A stretch of DNA of 64,000 bases from Chitinophagales bacterium (GTDB taxonomy: Bacteria > Bacteroidota > Bacteroidia > Chitinophagales > Chitinophagaceae), in the NCBI GenBank assembly GCA_017303835.1, contig JAFLBI010000001.1, positions 372,001-436,000 on the forward strand, written 5' to 3'. Position 1 is the stretch's first letter; each line of letters begins with the position of its first letter. A program made the translations under genes and the position numbers. A model generated the notes under the pieces. The model made no database searches. It saw nothing but the letters and a program-made list of their open reading frames with translations, and had not been told where the DNA came from. Positions 1 through 8,908 of the stretch are shown here, in pieces.

Positions 1-1
1 T

Positions 2-1522
2 CAATTCTATGGCTATCGTTTTTTTGGAATTGAGGATTCAATCATAAGCAAACCCTATTGTTTCAAGATGTTGAAGGAGGCAGCACTGCTTGGAGATGAT
101 CAGCTGCTTTCAGAGATGTACATTATTTATGGTGGAATATGTGCGCCTGAAGAAGAAATATACTATTTGTTGAAGGCGGCTGAAATGCGAGAAAGGCGTA
201 ACATAAATTCTGCATACACTTATGCACAATATGAAAAGATTAGTTTATTGACTTATGAGTTCATGCTTGATTATAGAAGCAGTGCCAGATATGCTGCAAA
301 AGGCATTTATACTTATCTTAATCCAGATAAGAATTTGCATAATTATATACTACTCTTGGATATTGCGGGGGATTCATATGTTAAATTAAATATGCCAGAT
401 AGCGCTATTTACTATTATCAAAAGATCAGGCAAAAAATAGCAGACTATAGATTGAGCCCTGCAAAATTTACTCCAAGAATATCTATAGATGCCATTAAAC
501 TTTGGGATAATATTGCTTTAGGTGGTATAGCAAGGGCCTTTACCCTTAAAGCGCAATACGATACTGCGTATAATTTATTGCAGCAGAATCTGCGTTCAAG
601 CATGGCGTTTCAAGAGTGGGCTGATGTTTCTTTGGTGCAGAGTGCCCTGGGGCAAATCGATTATATTAAAAAGGATTATAGCAGTGCGGCAAGAAGATAC
701 AGCTTAGCGCGACAATTAGCAACCAGTAGCAAGAAAGACATTTTATTGAGTAATGCATTAGAAGGTGGTGCTAGGGCTTTTGCTGCAATAGGCAGATTTG
801 ACAGCGCTTTCTTCTATCAGAAAGAATACTTGATTTTAAAGACCAGTCTGGAGGCTAGAAAATATGAAAGTAAGATACAGATGGTAGAGGCTCAGGTTAG
901 GTATGATGGGATACAATCGCTGGTTGCTGAGACCAAGTATGAGATTGCTCGACAGCGAAACCTGCGAAATATTATTTTATCTGCCGTGTTTTTATTGGGG
1001 GTTATTGTGTTCCTCTTGTTTAACCGAAACCGGTTAAAGTATATTTTGAGACAGACAGAACTGGAAAAGCAAACACAACTGGCGGAATCTGAGGCAGAAC
1101 TTGTTCGAAAGGAAATTCTTTTTGCACAAAATCAATTAGCTGAGCTTGTGCACCATATTTCCGAGAAGAACCAACTGATAGAGGGGCTGGAGAATCGCTT
1201 AGCGGAGAATGAGCGAATCGACTTACAGGATGTATTGCGAAATTTTACCATCCTTACCGGCAACGACTGGCTTAAGTTCAAGGATTATTTTGGGAAAGCT
1301 TATCCAAACTATTGGGAAAGCTTGCAGACGAAATTACCTAAGCTTACCCAAAGCGATGAAAGGCTATTAGCACTCATGAAACTTCAATTGGGCAATAAAG
1401 AAATTGCAGCTGCAACAGGTGTGTCTGCTGAAAGTGTTAGGGTATCCATACATAGACTGCGGAAAAAAATAGAGGCCATTTATCCGGATATTCCATTCGA
1501 GGAATTTGTCGCAACTATTTGA
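2..1522 (+). CDS. TPR-containing membrane-bound LuxR-type regulator (5' end outside window)
   Basis: The frame is open from base 2, so the ATG at 68 is probably internal and the gene begins left of the window. The N-terminal two thirds are helical, TPR-like repeats with recurring pairs such as DSAIYYYQKI. One membrane segment follows (encoded near 965-1025), then a charged coiled coil (about 1045-1215). The C-terminus is a helix-turn-helix of the LuxR/GerE kind (ALMKLQLGNKEIAAATGVSA, then VRVSIHRLRKKI). This TPR-TM-coiled coil-HTH layout is common in Bacteroidota regulators. It lies about 320 bp upstream of the surface-protein operon in the same direction, so it may control it; that is inference. 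No catalytic domain is seen. Confidence 0.85.
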   Translation, partial: QFYGYRFFGIEDSIISKPYCFKMLKEAALLGDDQLLSEMYIIYGGICAPEEEIYYLLKAAEMRERRNINSAYTYAQYEKISLLTYEFMLDYRSSARYAAKGIYTYLNPDKNLHNYILLLDIAGDSYVKLNMPDSAIYYYQKIRQKIADYRLSPAKFTPRISIDAIKLWDNIALGGIARAFTLKAQYDTAYNLLQQNLRSSMAFQEWADVSLVQSALGQIDYIKKDYSSAARRYSLARQLATSSKKDILLSNALEGGARAFAAIGRFDSAFFYQKEYLILKTSLEARKYESKIQMVEAQVRYDGIQSLVAETKYEIARQRNLRNIILSAVFLLGVIVFLLFNRNRLKYILRQTELEKQTQLAESEAELVRKEILFAQNQLAELVHHISEKNQLIEGLENRLAENERIDLQDVLRNFTILTGNDWLKFKDYFGKAYPNYWESLQTKLPKLTQSDERLLALMKLQLGNKEIAAATGVSAESVRVSIHRLRKKIEAIYPDIPFEEFVATI

Positions 1523-1579
1523 TTTTCAATTATTGTAACGCTTTGCTACAGTTTTTGTAACGCCTTACAACGTCGCTTT

Positions 1580-1611
1580 TTTGTAAAAAGTTTGTCGTTG
1601 TAATAGGTTTA
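1580..1611 (+). promoter_or_regulatory. possible Bacteroidota-type promoter
   Basis: TTTG at 1580-1583 is followed after 20 nt by TAGGTTTA at 1604-1611, which matches 7 of 8 positions of the -7 consensus TAnnTTTG. Spacing fits the usual 19-20 nt. Transcription would begin near 1617, right at the small reading frame at 1618, and could read on into the surface-protein operon. The region is AT-rich, so a chance match is possible. Confidence 0.35.
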
Positions 1612-1617
1612 TGTTTA

Positions 1618-1755
1618 ATGAGAAAAGACAGTACTCGAGCGCCTAAAAATGGACAAGCCTGGAAGCTGACAGTTGCAATAATAGTTGCCATTGTCATCGT
1701 AGTCATGTGGACAGTGTGGTGGTATTTCGAGACTAGAATAGCGATGATTAAATAA
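1618..1755 (+). CDS. small single-pass membrane protein, 45 residues
   Basis: ATG at 1618 opens a 45-codon frame ending TAA at 1753-1755. The product has a basic N-terminus (MRKDSTRAPKNGQAWK), one hydrophobic stretch (LTVAIIVAIVIVVMWTVWWY) and a short mixed tail. This is the topology of a small inner-membrane peptide. It sits alone in the 322-bp gap between the regulator and the surface operon, with a possible promoter just upstream. I do not recognise a family. The clean basic-hydrophobic layout makes it more credible than a random frame, but coding is unproven. Confidence 0.4.
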   Translation: MRKDSTRAPKNGQAWKLTVAIIVAIVIVVMWTVWWYFETRIAMIK

Positions 1756-1844
1756 GCATGATTAAACCAACAAGATTCGGATAATACGAAAACCTGATTT
1801 AAGGCTTAGCGGCCAACAATATAACACCCAAAACAATCAACATA

Positions 1845-4800
1845 ATGTACTGCTGCAGATTTAGGGTCATACTACTATTTTTTGCTGTACTCATAGCAGC
1901 CACTGTTTTTTCGCAAACGCCACCCACGATTACATCGTTTAGTCCATTAACCGGTAAGCCGGGTGATGCGATTACGATTACAGGAGCCAATTTCAATACC
2001 ACCCAGGCAAATAATATTGTTTTCTTTGGTGCAACAAGAGCAACGGTAACTGCTGCCTCAGCAACTAGTCTGACAGTGACTGTTCCTACTGGAGCTACAT
2101 TTGCCCCAATCACAGTGCTTAATTCGGTAACGGCTTTAGTGGCTGCCAGTAGTACAAGTTTTACGCCTACTTACAGTCCAGCTAAAACAGGTATTACGGC
2201 GACTGATTTTTCACCAAAACAAGATTTTACAACCGGGGAGTATCCTCGTTCTGTGGCTATAGGCGATTTAGATGGGGATGGTAAACCTGATCTTGCCTTT
2301 GCAAATTATACTTCCTCCTTTGTTTCAGTATTACGCAATACTGCTACTAGCGGAAGTATCGTTAATGGAAGCTTTGCATCTAAGCAAGATTTTACAACGG
2401 GCAGCAATGGCTCCATGTCTGTGGCTATAGGCGACTTGGATGGGGATGGTAAACCAGATTTGGCTGTTGCTAATTCAACAACTGGAAATATCTCAGTATT
2501 TCGCAATATTTCTTCTGCAGGAAGTATCAACTTTGCTGCGAAACAAGATTTCGTAGCTGGTAGTAATCCAACCCAAGTAGCTATAGGTGATATAGATGCA
2601 GATGGTAAGCCCGAATTAGCTGTTGTAAATTTTTATTCAAACAGCATATCTGTATTTCAGAATACTTCTACCAGTGGAACTATCAGTTTTTCTACAAAAC
2701 AGGATTTTACTGTAGGGTCCCAACCTAATTCACTTGCTATTGGTGATTTGAACGGTGATGGTAAACCCGAAATGGTTGCTACCAATTCGGCTGTAACAAA
2801 TATTTCATTACTAAGTAATACTTCTACCAGTGGGTCTATCAGTTTTGCTGCGAAACAAGATTTATCAGTTGGTTTATATCCATACTCCGTAGCTATCGGC
2901 GATTTGGATGGAGACAGTAAGCCTGATTTAGCTGTTGCTAATTATGGATCGGACAATGTTTCGATACTGCGTAATACAACAACTAGCGGAAGTGTCACTT
3001 TTGCTGCCCTGCATAATTTTTCGATAGGGGGTTCAACTGAATCTGTAGCCATTGGTGATATAGATGGAGATGGTAAGCTCGATTTGGCTTTCGCACATAC
3101 TTTAGCAAACAGTATTGGTGTATTAAGAAATACATCTTCGGTTGGAAGTATTGGAAATGGAAGCTTTACTGCAATTCAATATTTTACAACAGGAACGCAA
3201 CCTCATTTGGTTGCTATTGGCGATTTAGACGGGGATGGTAAACCCGAATTAATAACAGCAGTTCACGAACAAGTATTAGGTGGTTCGGTTCTGCGTAATG
3301 TAGATTTACCACCCACGATTACATCGTTTAGTCCATTAACCGGTAAGCCGGGTGATGCGATTACGATTACGGGAACCAATTTCAATACAACTCCAGCAAA
3401 TAATATTGTATTCCTTGGTGCAACGAAAGCAACGGTAACTGCTGCATCAGCCACTAGCTTGACTGTGACTGTTCCTGTTGGTGCAACATATGCGCCCATT
3501 AAAGTCCTGAATACAGCAACGAGTTTAGCAGCTGCAAGTAGTGCTAGTTTTACACCTACTTATAGTCCAGCTAAAACAGGGATAACGTCGACTGATTTTT
3601 CAGCAAGTCAGGATTTTACAACTGGACTGTATCCTTACTCTATAGGTATTGGTGATTTAGATGGAGATGGTAAGCCTGATTTGGCTTTTGCAAATTTAAA
3701 TTCATCAACGGTTTCAGTGTTACGTAATACTGCTACAATTGGAAGTATCGGTAGCAGCAGTTTTGCAGCAAAGCAAGATTTTACAACAGGCAGCGGCTCC
3801 ATGTCTGTAGCAATAGCAGATTTTGATGGGGATGGCAAGCCCGACTTGGCTGTTGCTAATCAAAGTACAAATGATGTTTCTGTCTTACGCAATACTTCGT
3901 CTATTGGAACTATTAGTTTTGCTGCGAAACAAGATTTTGCAGTCGGTAGTGCTCCATCTGGAGTAGCAGTAGGAGATTTTGATGGAGATGGCAAGCCCGA
4001 CTTGGCTGTTGCTAATTATAATTCAAATAGCATATCAGTATTTCGCAATACTTCGTCTAATGGAACTATTAGTTTTGCAACGAAACAAGATTTTACCACA
4101 GGTTCGCAACCTAGATCAGTTACTATTGGAGATTTGAATGGAGATGGTAAACCCGAAATGGTTTCTACCAATACAGCTGTAACAGATATTTCATTGTTCA
4201 CTAATACCTCTACTAGCGGGTCGATAAATTTTACAGCAAAACAAGATTTATCTGTGGGTATTCATCCTTACTCTGCAGGTATCGGTGATTTAGATGGAGA
4301 TGGTAAGCCCGATTTGGCCGTTGTAAATTATACCTCAAATGATGTTTCGATATTACGCAATACCACTACGGGCGGAAGTATAAGTTTTGCTACCAGACAT
4401 AATTTCTCGATAGGGGGGTCAACTGAATCTGTAGCCATTGGTGATCTAGATGGAGATGGTAAGCCCGATTTGGCTTTTGCACATACTTTAGCAAACAGTA
4501 TTGGTGTATTAAGAAATACATCTTCGGTTGGAAGTATTGGAAATGGAAGCTTTGCAACTATCGAATATTTTGCAACTGGACAGTATCCTCGATCGGTGGC
4601 AATTGTCGATTTGGATGGGGATGGTAGACCTGAAATAGCTGCTGCATTAAGTGTACAAGTTTTAGGAGCCTCTGTATTAAGAAATGCAGATCCGCCCTCT
4701 AATATAACTACATCTGTAACAAGCTTATCAGCATTTAGCGCTTGTGCTGGCTCAGTAAGTGCACAACAGAGTTTTACGACCAATGGAGCTGGACTTTCCA

Positions 4801-7800
4801 ACAATATTACAATTACAGCGCCTTCGGGCTTTGAAGTAAGTGTTACGAGTGGAAGTGGGTTTGCTAGTTCGCTTACTTTAACACAGGCTGGTGGTGTAGT
4901 AGCGACAACGACAATTTATGTTCGTGTTGCGGCAAATGCTACTGGATCACCTAGTGGTAATATTACTGTGGCAAGTACAGGCGCAACCACAAAAAATGTT
5001 GGGGTAAGTGCTACAGTCAACAGCCTACCAGCTGTACCGACCATCAGCAATAACCGTCCATTAACTTTTTGTTCGGGTGACAGTACGGTGCTGAGTTCAT
5101 CCGCTGCAACAGGTAATCAGTGGTTGTTGAATGGTAGCAATGTGGTTGGTGCAACAGGCCAAATACTTGTGGTAAAAGCAGCTGGATCTTATACTGTAGT
5201 TAATACAAATGCTAGTAGCTGTAGCGCAACATCAACCGCGACAACAGTGGTGGTCAATAGCTTACCAGCAGTACCGACTATCAGCAATAATCGTCCATTA
5301 ACTTTCTGTTCGGGTGATAGTACCGTACTGAGCTCATCCGCTGCAACTGGTAACCAGTGGGTATTGAATGGTAGCAATGTGGTTGGTGCAACAGGTCAAA
5401 CACTTGTGGTAAAAGCAGCTGGCTCGTATACTGTTATTAATACAAATTCAAATGGCTGTAGCGCAACATCAACCGCAACAACAGTAGTGGTGAATAGCTT
5501 GCCAAGTACGCCAACTATCAGCAATAACCGCCCTTTGACTTTCTGTACTGGTGATAGTACGGTGTTGAGTTCATCCGCTGCAACGGGTAATCAGTGGTTA
5601 TTGAATGGTAGCAATGTGGTTGGTGCAACAGGCCAAACCCTTGTAGTAAAAACTTCTGGCTCTTATTCTGTAGTTAATACAAATGCTAATGGCTGTAGTG
5701 CAACATCAACCGCGACGACAGTGGTGGTCAATAGCTTACCAGCAGTTCCAACAATCAGCAATAACCGCCCTTTGACTTTCTGTATTGGTGATAGTACGGT
5801 GTTGAGTTCATCGGCAGCAACAGGCAATCAGTGGGTATTGAATGGTAGCAATGTGGTTGGTGCAACAGGCCAAACCCTTGTAGTAAAAACTTCTGGCTCT
5901 TATTCTGTAGTTAATACAAATGCTGATGGCTGTAGTGCAACATCAACCGCGACTACGGTTGTGGTGAACAGTTTGCCAGCTACACCAACAATCAGTAATA
6001 ACCGTCCATTGACTTTCTGTTCTGGCGATAGTACAGTATTGAGTTCCTCAGCTGCAACTGGTAACCAGTGGTTATTGAATGGTAGCAATGTGGTTGGTGC
6101 AACAGCCCAAACCCTTGTAGTAAAAACTGCTGGCTCTTATACTGTTGTTAATACAAATGCTAATGGCTGTAGCGCAACATCATCAGCGACTACGGTTGTG
6201 GTGAACAGTTTACCAGCAACACCAACAATCAGCAATAACCGTCCATTAACTTTCTGTACAGGTGATAGTACGGTATTGAGTTCATCCGCTGCAACAGGCA
6301 ATCAGTGGGTATTGAATGGGAGCAATGTGGTTGGTGCAACAGGTCAAACACTTGTGGTAAAAGCAGTTGGCTCGTATACTGTTATTAATACAAATGGTAG
6401 TGGCTGTAGCGCAACATCAACCGCAACAACTGTAGTGATGAATAGCTTGCCAACTACTCCAACAATCGGGAATAACCGCCCTTTAACTTTCTGTGTTGGC
6501 GACAGTACGGTGTTGAGTTCATCCGCTGCAACAGGCAATCAGTGGTTATTGAATGGTAGCAATGTGGTTGGTGCAACGGGCCAAACACTTGTGGTAAAAG
6601 CAGCTGGATCGTATACTGTTATTAATACAAATGCAAATGGCTGTAGCGCGACATCAACCGCAACAACTGTAGTGATGAATAGCTTGCCAACTACTCCAAC
6701 AATCGGTAATAACCGCCCTTTAACTTTCTGTGTTGGCGACAGTACAGTATTAAGTTCCTCTGCTGCATCGGGCAATCAGTGGGTATTGAATGGTAGCAAT
6801 GTGGCTGGCGCAACGGGTCAGACACTGGTGGTTAAGTCCGGTGGAAGCTATACGGTAAGTGTTACGAATGCTAATGGATGTTCTTCTGTTTCATCTGCCA
6901 CAACAGTGGTGGTGAATAGCTTACCAGCTACACCAACAATAAGTAATAATCGTCCATTAACTTTCTGTACAGGTGATAGTACGGTGTTGAGTTCATCCGC
7001 TGCTACAGGCAATCAGTGGGTATTGAATGGTAGCAATGTGGTTGGTGCAACAGGTCAAACACTTGTGGTAAAAACTTCTGGCGCATATACTGTAGCTAAT
7101 ACAAATGCTAGTGGCTGTAGCGCAACATCAACTGCAACAACAGTGGTTGTGAATAGTTTCTCAGCAACGCCAACAATCAGTAATAATCGTCCATTGACTT
7201 TCTGTGTTGGCGACAGTACAGTATTGAGTTCCTCATCTGCCACTGGCAATCAGTGGTTACTCAATGGTAATAATGTAGTTGGTGCAACTGGTCAGACATT
7301 GGTGGTGAAAGCAGCAGGTGTGTATACGGTAGCAGTAACAAATGCTGGTGGTTGTAGATCTGTATCAGCAGGTACAACAATAGTGGTGAATAGCTTACCA
7401 ACTACTCCAACAATCAGTAATAACCGTCCATTAACTTTTTGTACGGGTGACAGTACGGTGCTGAGTTCATCCGCTGCAACAGGCAATCAGTGGTTGTTGA
7501 ATGGTAGCAATGTGGTTGGTGCAACAGGTCAAACACTTGTGGTTAAGACAGCTGGTTCATATGCTATTATCAATACAAATGCTAGTGGCTGTAGCGCAAC
7601 ATCATCCGCTACAACAGTGGTAGTGAATAGCTTCCCAACTACACCAACAATCAGTAATAACCGTTCATTGACTTTCTGTACTGGCGACAGTACGGTATTG
7701 AGTTCCTCAGCTGCAACAGGCAATCAGTGGTTACTCAATGGTAATAATGTAGTTGGTGCAACTGGTCAGACATTGGTAGTGAAAGTGTCAGGTGTTTATA

Positions 7801-8888
7801 CGGTAGCAGTAACAAATGTTGGTGGTTGTAGATCTGTATCAGCTGGAACAACAGTAGTGGTGAATAGCTTGCCAGCGGTTCCAACAATCAGCAATAATCG
7901 CCCATTGATCTTCTGCTCCGGTGACAGTACCGTATTGAGTTCATCCGCTGCAACCGGTAATCAGTGGTTATTGAATGGTAGCAATGTGGTTGGTGCAACT
8001 GGTCAGACATTAGTGGTGAAAACAAGCGGTAGCTATACTGTAAGAGTTACAAATGCGAATGGTTGCTTTGTTAGCTCAGGTACGGTGAATACCGTTAACA
8101 ATAGTACCGCAGGAGCAGGATTGGCTTTCCGCGACTCTTTGATTTGTAAAGCCACTTCCTTGCGCGTAACTGCTCAGGCAGTTTCACCAACAGCCTTCTT
8201 ATGGACAGGTGTTCGAACAGGTTTTTCTGCTAGTACACAATCCGTCAATATCAGTAATGCAGACATGTATCGGGTAAGAATTACCCTGTCTAATGGCTGT
8301 GTGGTGAATGATAGTATTAACCTGAGAAATACTGCTGATACAGCTATCAAAGCAAGGATTGCGATGACCAAGCAGGCCTTTGTTAATCAACAGGTGCTGG
8401 CCGTAAATATCACTTCAGTGAAACCGCAAACACAAAATTGGGTATTCTCACCTGGTTCAACAGTGATTAGTCAAAATGATTCTGTGGCTCTGCTTAGGTT
8501 TACGACTGTTGGCAACTATCAGGTAATATTAAACAATACCTCTTATAATGTTTGTAAGAGTGCGGATACAGCTAGGATCGTAATTACAACAAATGATTAT
8601 CCATCTACTACCACGCCTCCGGCCATCATTATTCGAAACATAACGATTGGGCCTAACCCGACAACTGGTATTTCCAATGTTACGATTGACTTAAATAAGC
8701 CAGGTAATGTTACCATGCGAATTTTCAATTTTAATGGTACGCAGATTTATACAAGAGCGATTACAAATACCACCGCTACAACCATTCGAGAACGAATTGA
8801 TATCAGCAATCAGCCTTCCAATAACACCTATATATTGGTTGTTCAGTGTGAGGGAAGCTATGAAGTGAGGTCAATCTTGAAAAATTAA
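1845..8888 (+). CDS. giant T9SS-secreted surface protein with IPT/TIG, VCBS/FG-GAP and Ig-like repeats
   Basis: A 2347-residue protein with a signal peptide (residues 1-24, ending ATVFSQ). Two copies of an IPT/TIG domain plus about six VCBS/FG-GAP repeats follow, beginning near residues 26 and 489. The repeats carry the calcium-binding type motif DLDGDGKPDL. Next comes a domain of about 100 residues (955-1058), then 13 tandem Ig-like repeats of 79 residues (about 1058-2086) with one conserved Cys pair each. A unique segment follows, and a type A T9SS sorting tail starts near 2260 (IGPNPTTG...). The protein is expected to cross the outer membrane through T9SS and stay at the cell surface; adhesion is a likely role but is inferred. 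It is first in a five-gene operon. Confidence 0.9.
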   Translation: MYCCRFRVILLFFAVLIAATVFSQTPPTITSFSPLTGKPGDAITITGANFNTTQANNIVFFGATRATVTAASATSLTVTVPTGATFAPITVLNSVTALVAASSTSFTPTYSPAKTGITATDFSPKQDFTTGEYPRSVAIGDLDGDGKPDLAFANYTSSFVSVLRNTATSGSIVNGSFASKQDFTTGSNGSMSVAIGDLDGDGKPDLAVANSTTGNISVFRNISSAGSINFAAKQDFVAGSNPTQVAIGDIDADGKPELAVVNFYSNSISVFQNTSTSGTISFSTKQDFTVGSQPNSLAIGDLNGDGKPEMVATNSAVTNISLLSNTSTSGSISFAAKQDLSVGLYPYSVAIGDLDGDSKPDLAVANYGSDNVSILRNTTTSGSVTFAALHNFSIGGSTESVAIGDIDGDGKLDLAFAHTLANSIGVLRNTSSVGSIGNGSFTAIQYFTTGTQPHLVAIGDLDGDGKPELITAVHEQVLGGSVLRNVDLPPTITSFSPLTGKPGDAITITGTNFNTTPANNIVFLGATKATVTAASATSLTVTVPVGATYAPIKVLNTATSLAAASSASFTPTYSPAKTGITSTDFSASQDFTTGLYPYSIGIGDLDGDGKPDLAFANLNSSTVSVLRNTATIGSIGSSSFAAKQDFTTGSGSMSVAIADFDGDGKPDLAVANQSTNDVSVLRNTSSIGTISFAAKQDFAVGSAPSGVAVGDFDGDGKPDLAVANYNSNSISVFRNTSSNGTISFATKQDFTTGSQPRSVTIGDLNGDGKPEMVSTNTAVTDISLFTNTSTSGSINFTAKQDLSVGIHPYSAGIGDLDGDGKPDLAVVNYTSNDVSILRNTTTGGSISFATRHNFSIGGSTESVAIGDLDGDGKPDLAFAHTLANSIGVLRNTSSVGSIGNGSFATIEYFATGQYPRSVAIVDLDGDGRPEIAAALSVQVLGASVLRNADPPSNITTSVTSLSAFSACAGSVSAQQSFTTNGAGLSNNITITAPSGFEVSVTSGSGFASSLTLTQAGGVVATTTIYVRVAANATGSPSGNITVASTGATTKNVGVSATVNSLPAVPTISNNRPLTFCSGDSTVLSSSAATGNQWLLNGSNVVGATGQILVVKAAGSYTVVNTNASSCSATSTATTVVVNSLPAVPTISNNRPLTFCSGDSTVLSSSAATGNQWVLNGSNVVGATGQTLVVKAAGSYTVINTNSNGCSATSTATTVVVNSLPSTPTISNNRPLTFCTGDSTVLSSSAATGNQWLLNGSNVVGATGQTLVVKTSGSYSVVNTNANGCSATSTATTVVVNSLPAVPTISNNRPLTFCIGDSTVLSSSAATGNQWVLNGSNVVGATGQTLVVKTSGSYSVVNTNADGCSATSTATTVVVNSLPATPTISNNRPLTFCSGDSTVLSSSAATGNQWLLNGSNVVGATAQTLVVKTAGSYTVVNTNANGCSATSSATTVVVNSLPATPTISNNRPLTFCTGDSTVLSSSAATGNQWVLNGSNVVGATGQTLVVKAVGSYTVINTNGSGCSATSTATTVVMNSLPTTPTIGNNRPLTFCVGDSTVLSSSAATGNQWLLNGSNVVGATGQTLVVKAAGSYTVINTNANGCSATSTATTVVMNSLPTTPTIGNNRPLTFCVGDSTVLSSSAASGNQWVLNGSNVAGATGQTLVVKSGGSYTVSVTNANGCSSVSSATTVVVNSLPATPTISNNRPLTFCTGDSTVLSSSAATGNQWVLNGSNVVGATGQTLVVKTSGAYTVANTNASGCSATSTATTVVVNSFSATPTISNNRPLTFCVGDSTVLSSSSATGNQWLLNGNNVVGATGQTLVVKAAGVYTVAVTNAGGCRSVSAGTTIVVNSLPTTPTISNNRPLTFCTGDSTVLSSSAATGNQWLLNGSNVVGATGQTLVVKTAGSYAIINTNASGCSATSSATTVVVNSFPTTPTISNNRSLTFCTGDSTVLSSSAATGNQWLLNGNNVVGATGQTLVVKVSGVYTVAVTNVGGCRSVSAGTTVVVNSLPAVPTISNNRPLIFCSGDSTVLSSSAATGNQWLLNGSNVVGATGQTLVVKTSGSYTVRVTNANGCFVSSGTVNTVNNSTAGAGLAFRDSLICKATSLRVTAQAVSPTAFLWTGVRTGFSASTQSVNISNADMYRVRITLSNGCVVNDSINLRNTADTAIKARIAMTKQAFVNQQVLAVNITSVKPQTQNWVFSPGSTVISQNDSVALLRFTTVGNYQVILNNTSYNVCKSADTARIVITTNDYPSTTTPPAIIIRNITIGPNPTTGISNVTIDLNKPGNVTMRIFNFNGTQIYTRAITNTTATTIRERIDISNQPSNNTYILVVQCEGSYEVRSILKN
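1922..4699 (+). repeat. two-copy internal duplication, 1389-bp period
   Basis: The stretch from 1922 recurs from 3311, an offset of 1389 bp (463 codons), in frame. Both copies encode one IPT/TIG domain and a set of VCBS repeats. The first roughly 57 bases are nearly identical between copies (1922 and 3311), and long nearly identical blocks recur near the ends, for example around 3100-3170 and 4490-4560. Confidence 0.85.
5020..8100 (+). repeat. 13-copy tandem repeat, 237-bp period
   Basis: Thirteen in-frame copies of a 237-bp unit encode 79-residue Ig-like modules. The codons for GNQW fall at about 5112, 5349, 5586 and so on to 7956. The span 5112 to 7956 is exactly twelve times 237, so no net indel separates the copies. 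Variation is clustered at the residue before GDST and in the second half of each module. Confidence 0.92.
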
Positions 8889-8908
8889 TTACATCCTATT
8901 CAGTCACT

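Noticed and set aside
2306..7723. Minus-strand frames across the giant repeat gene, recurring every 237 bp in part
   Set aside because: They are antisense shadows of the Ig and VCBS repeats, with low-complexity composition and no start context.
5020..8100. Regular repeats that could suggest a CRISPR array
   Set aside because: The 237-bp units are fully in frame, encode Ig-like modules and have no short repeat/unique spacer pattern.
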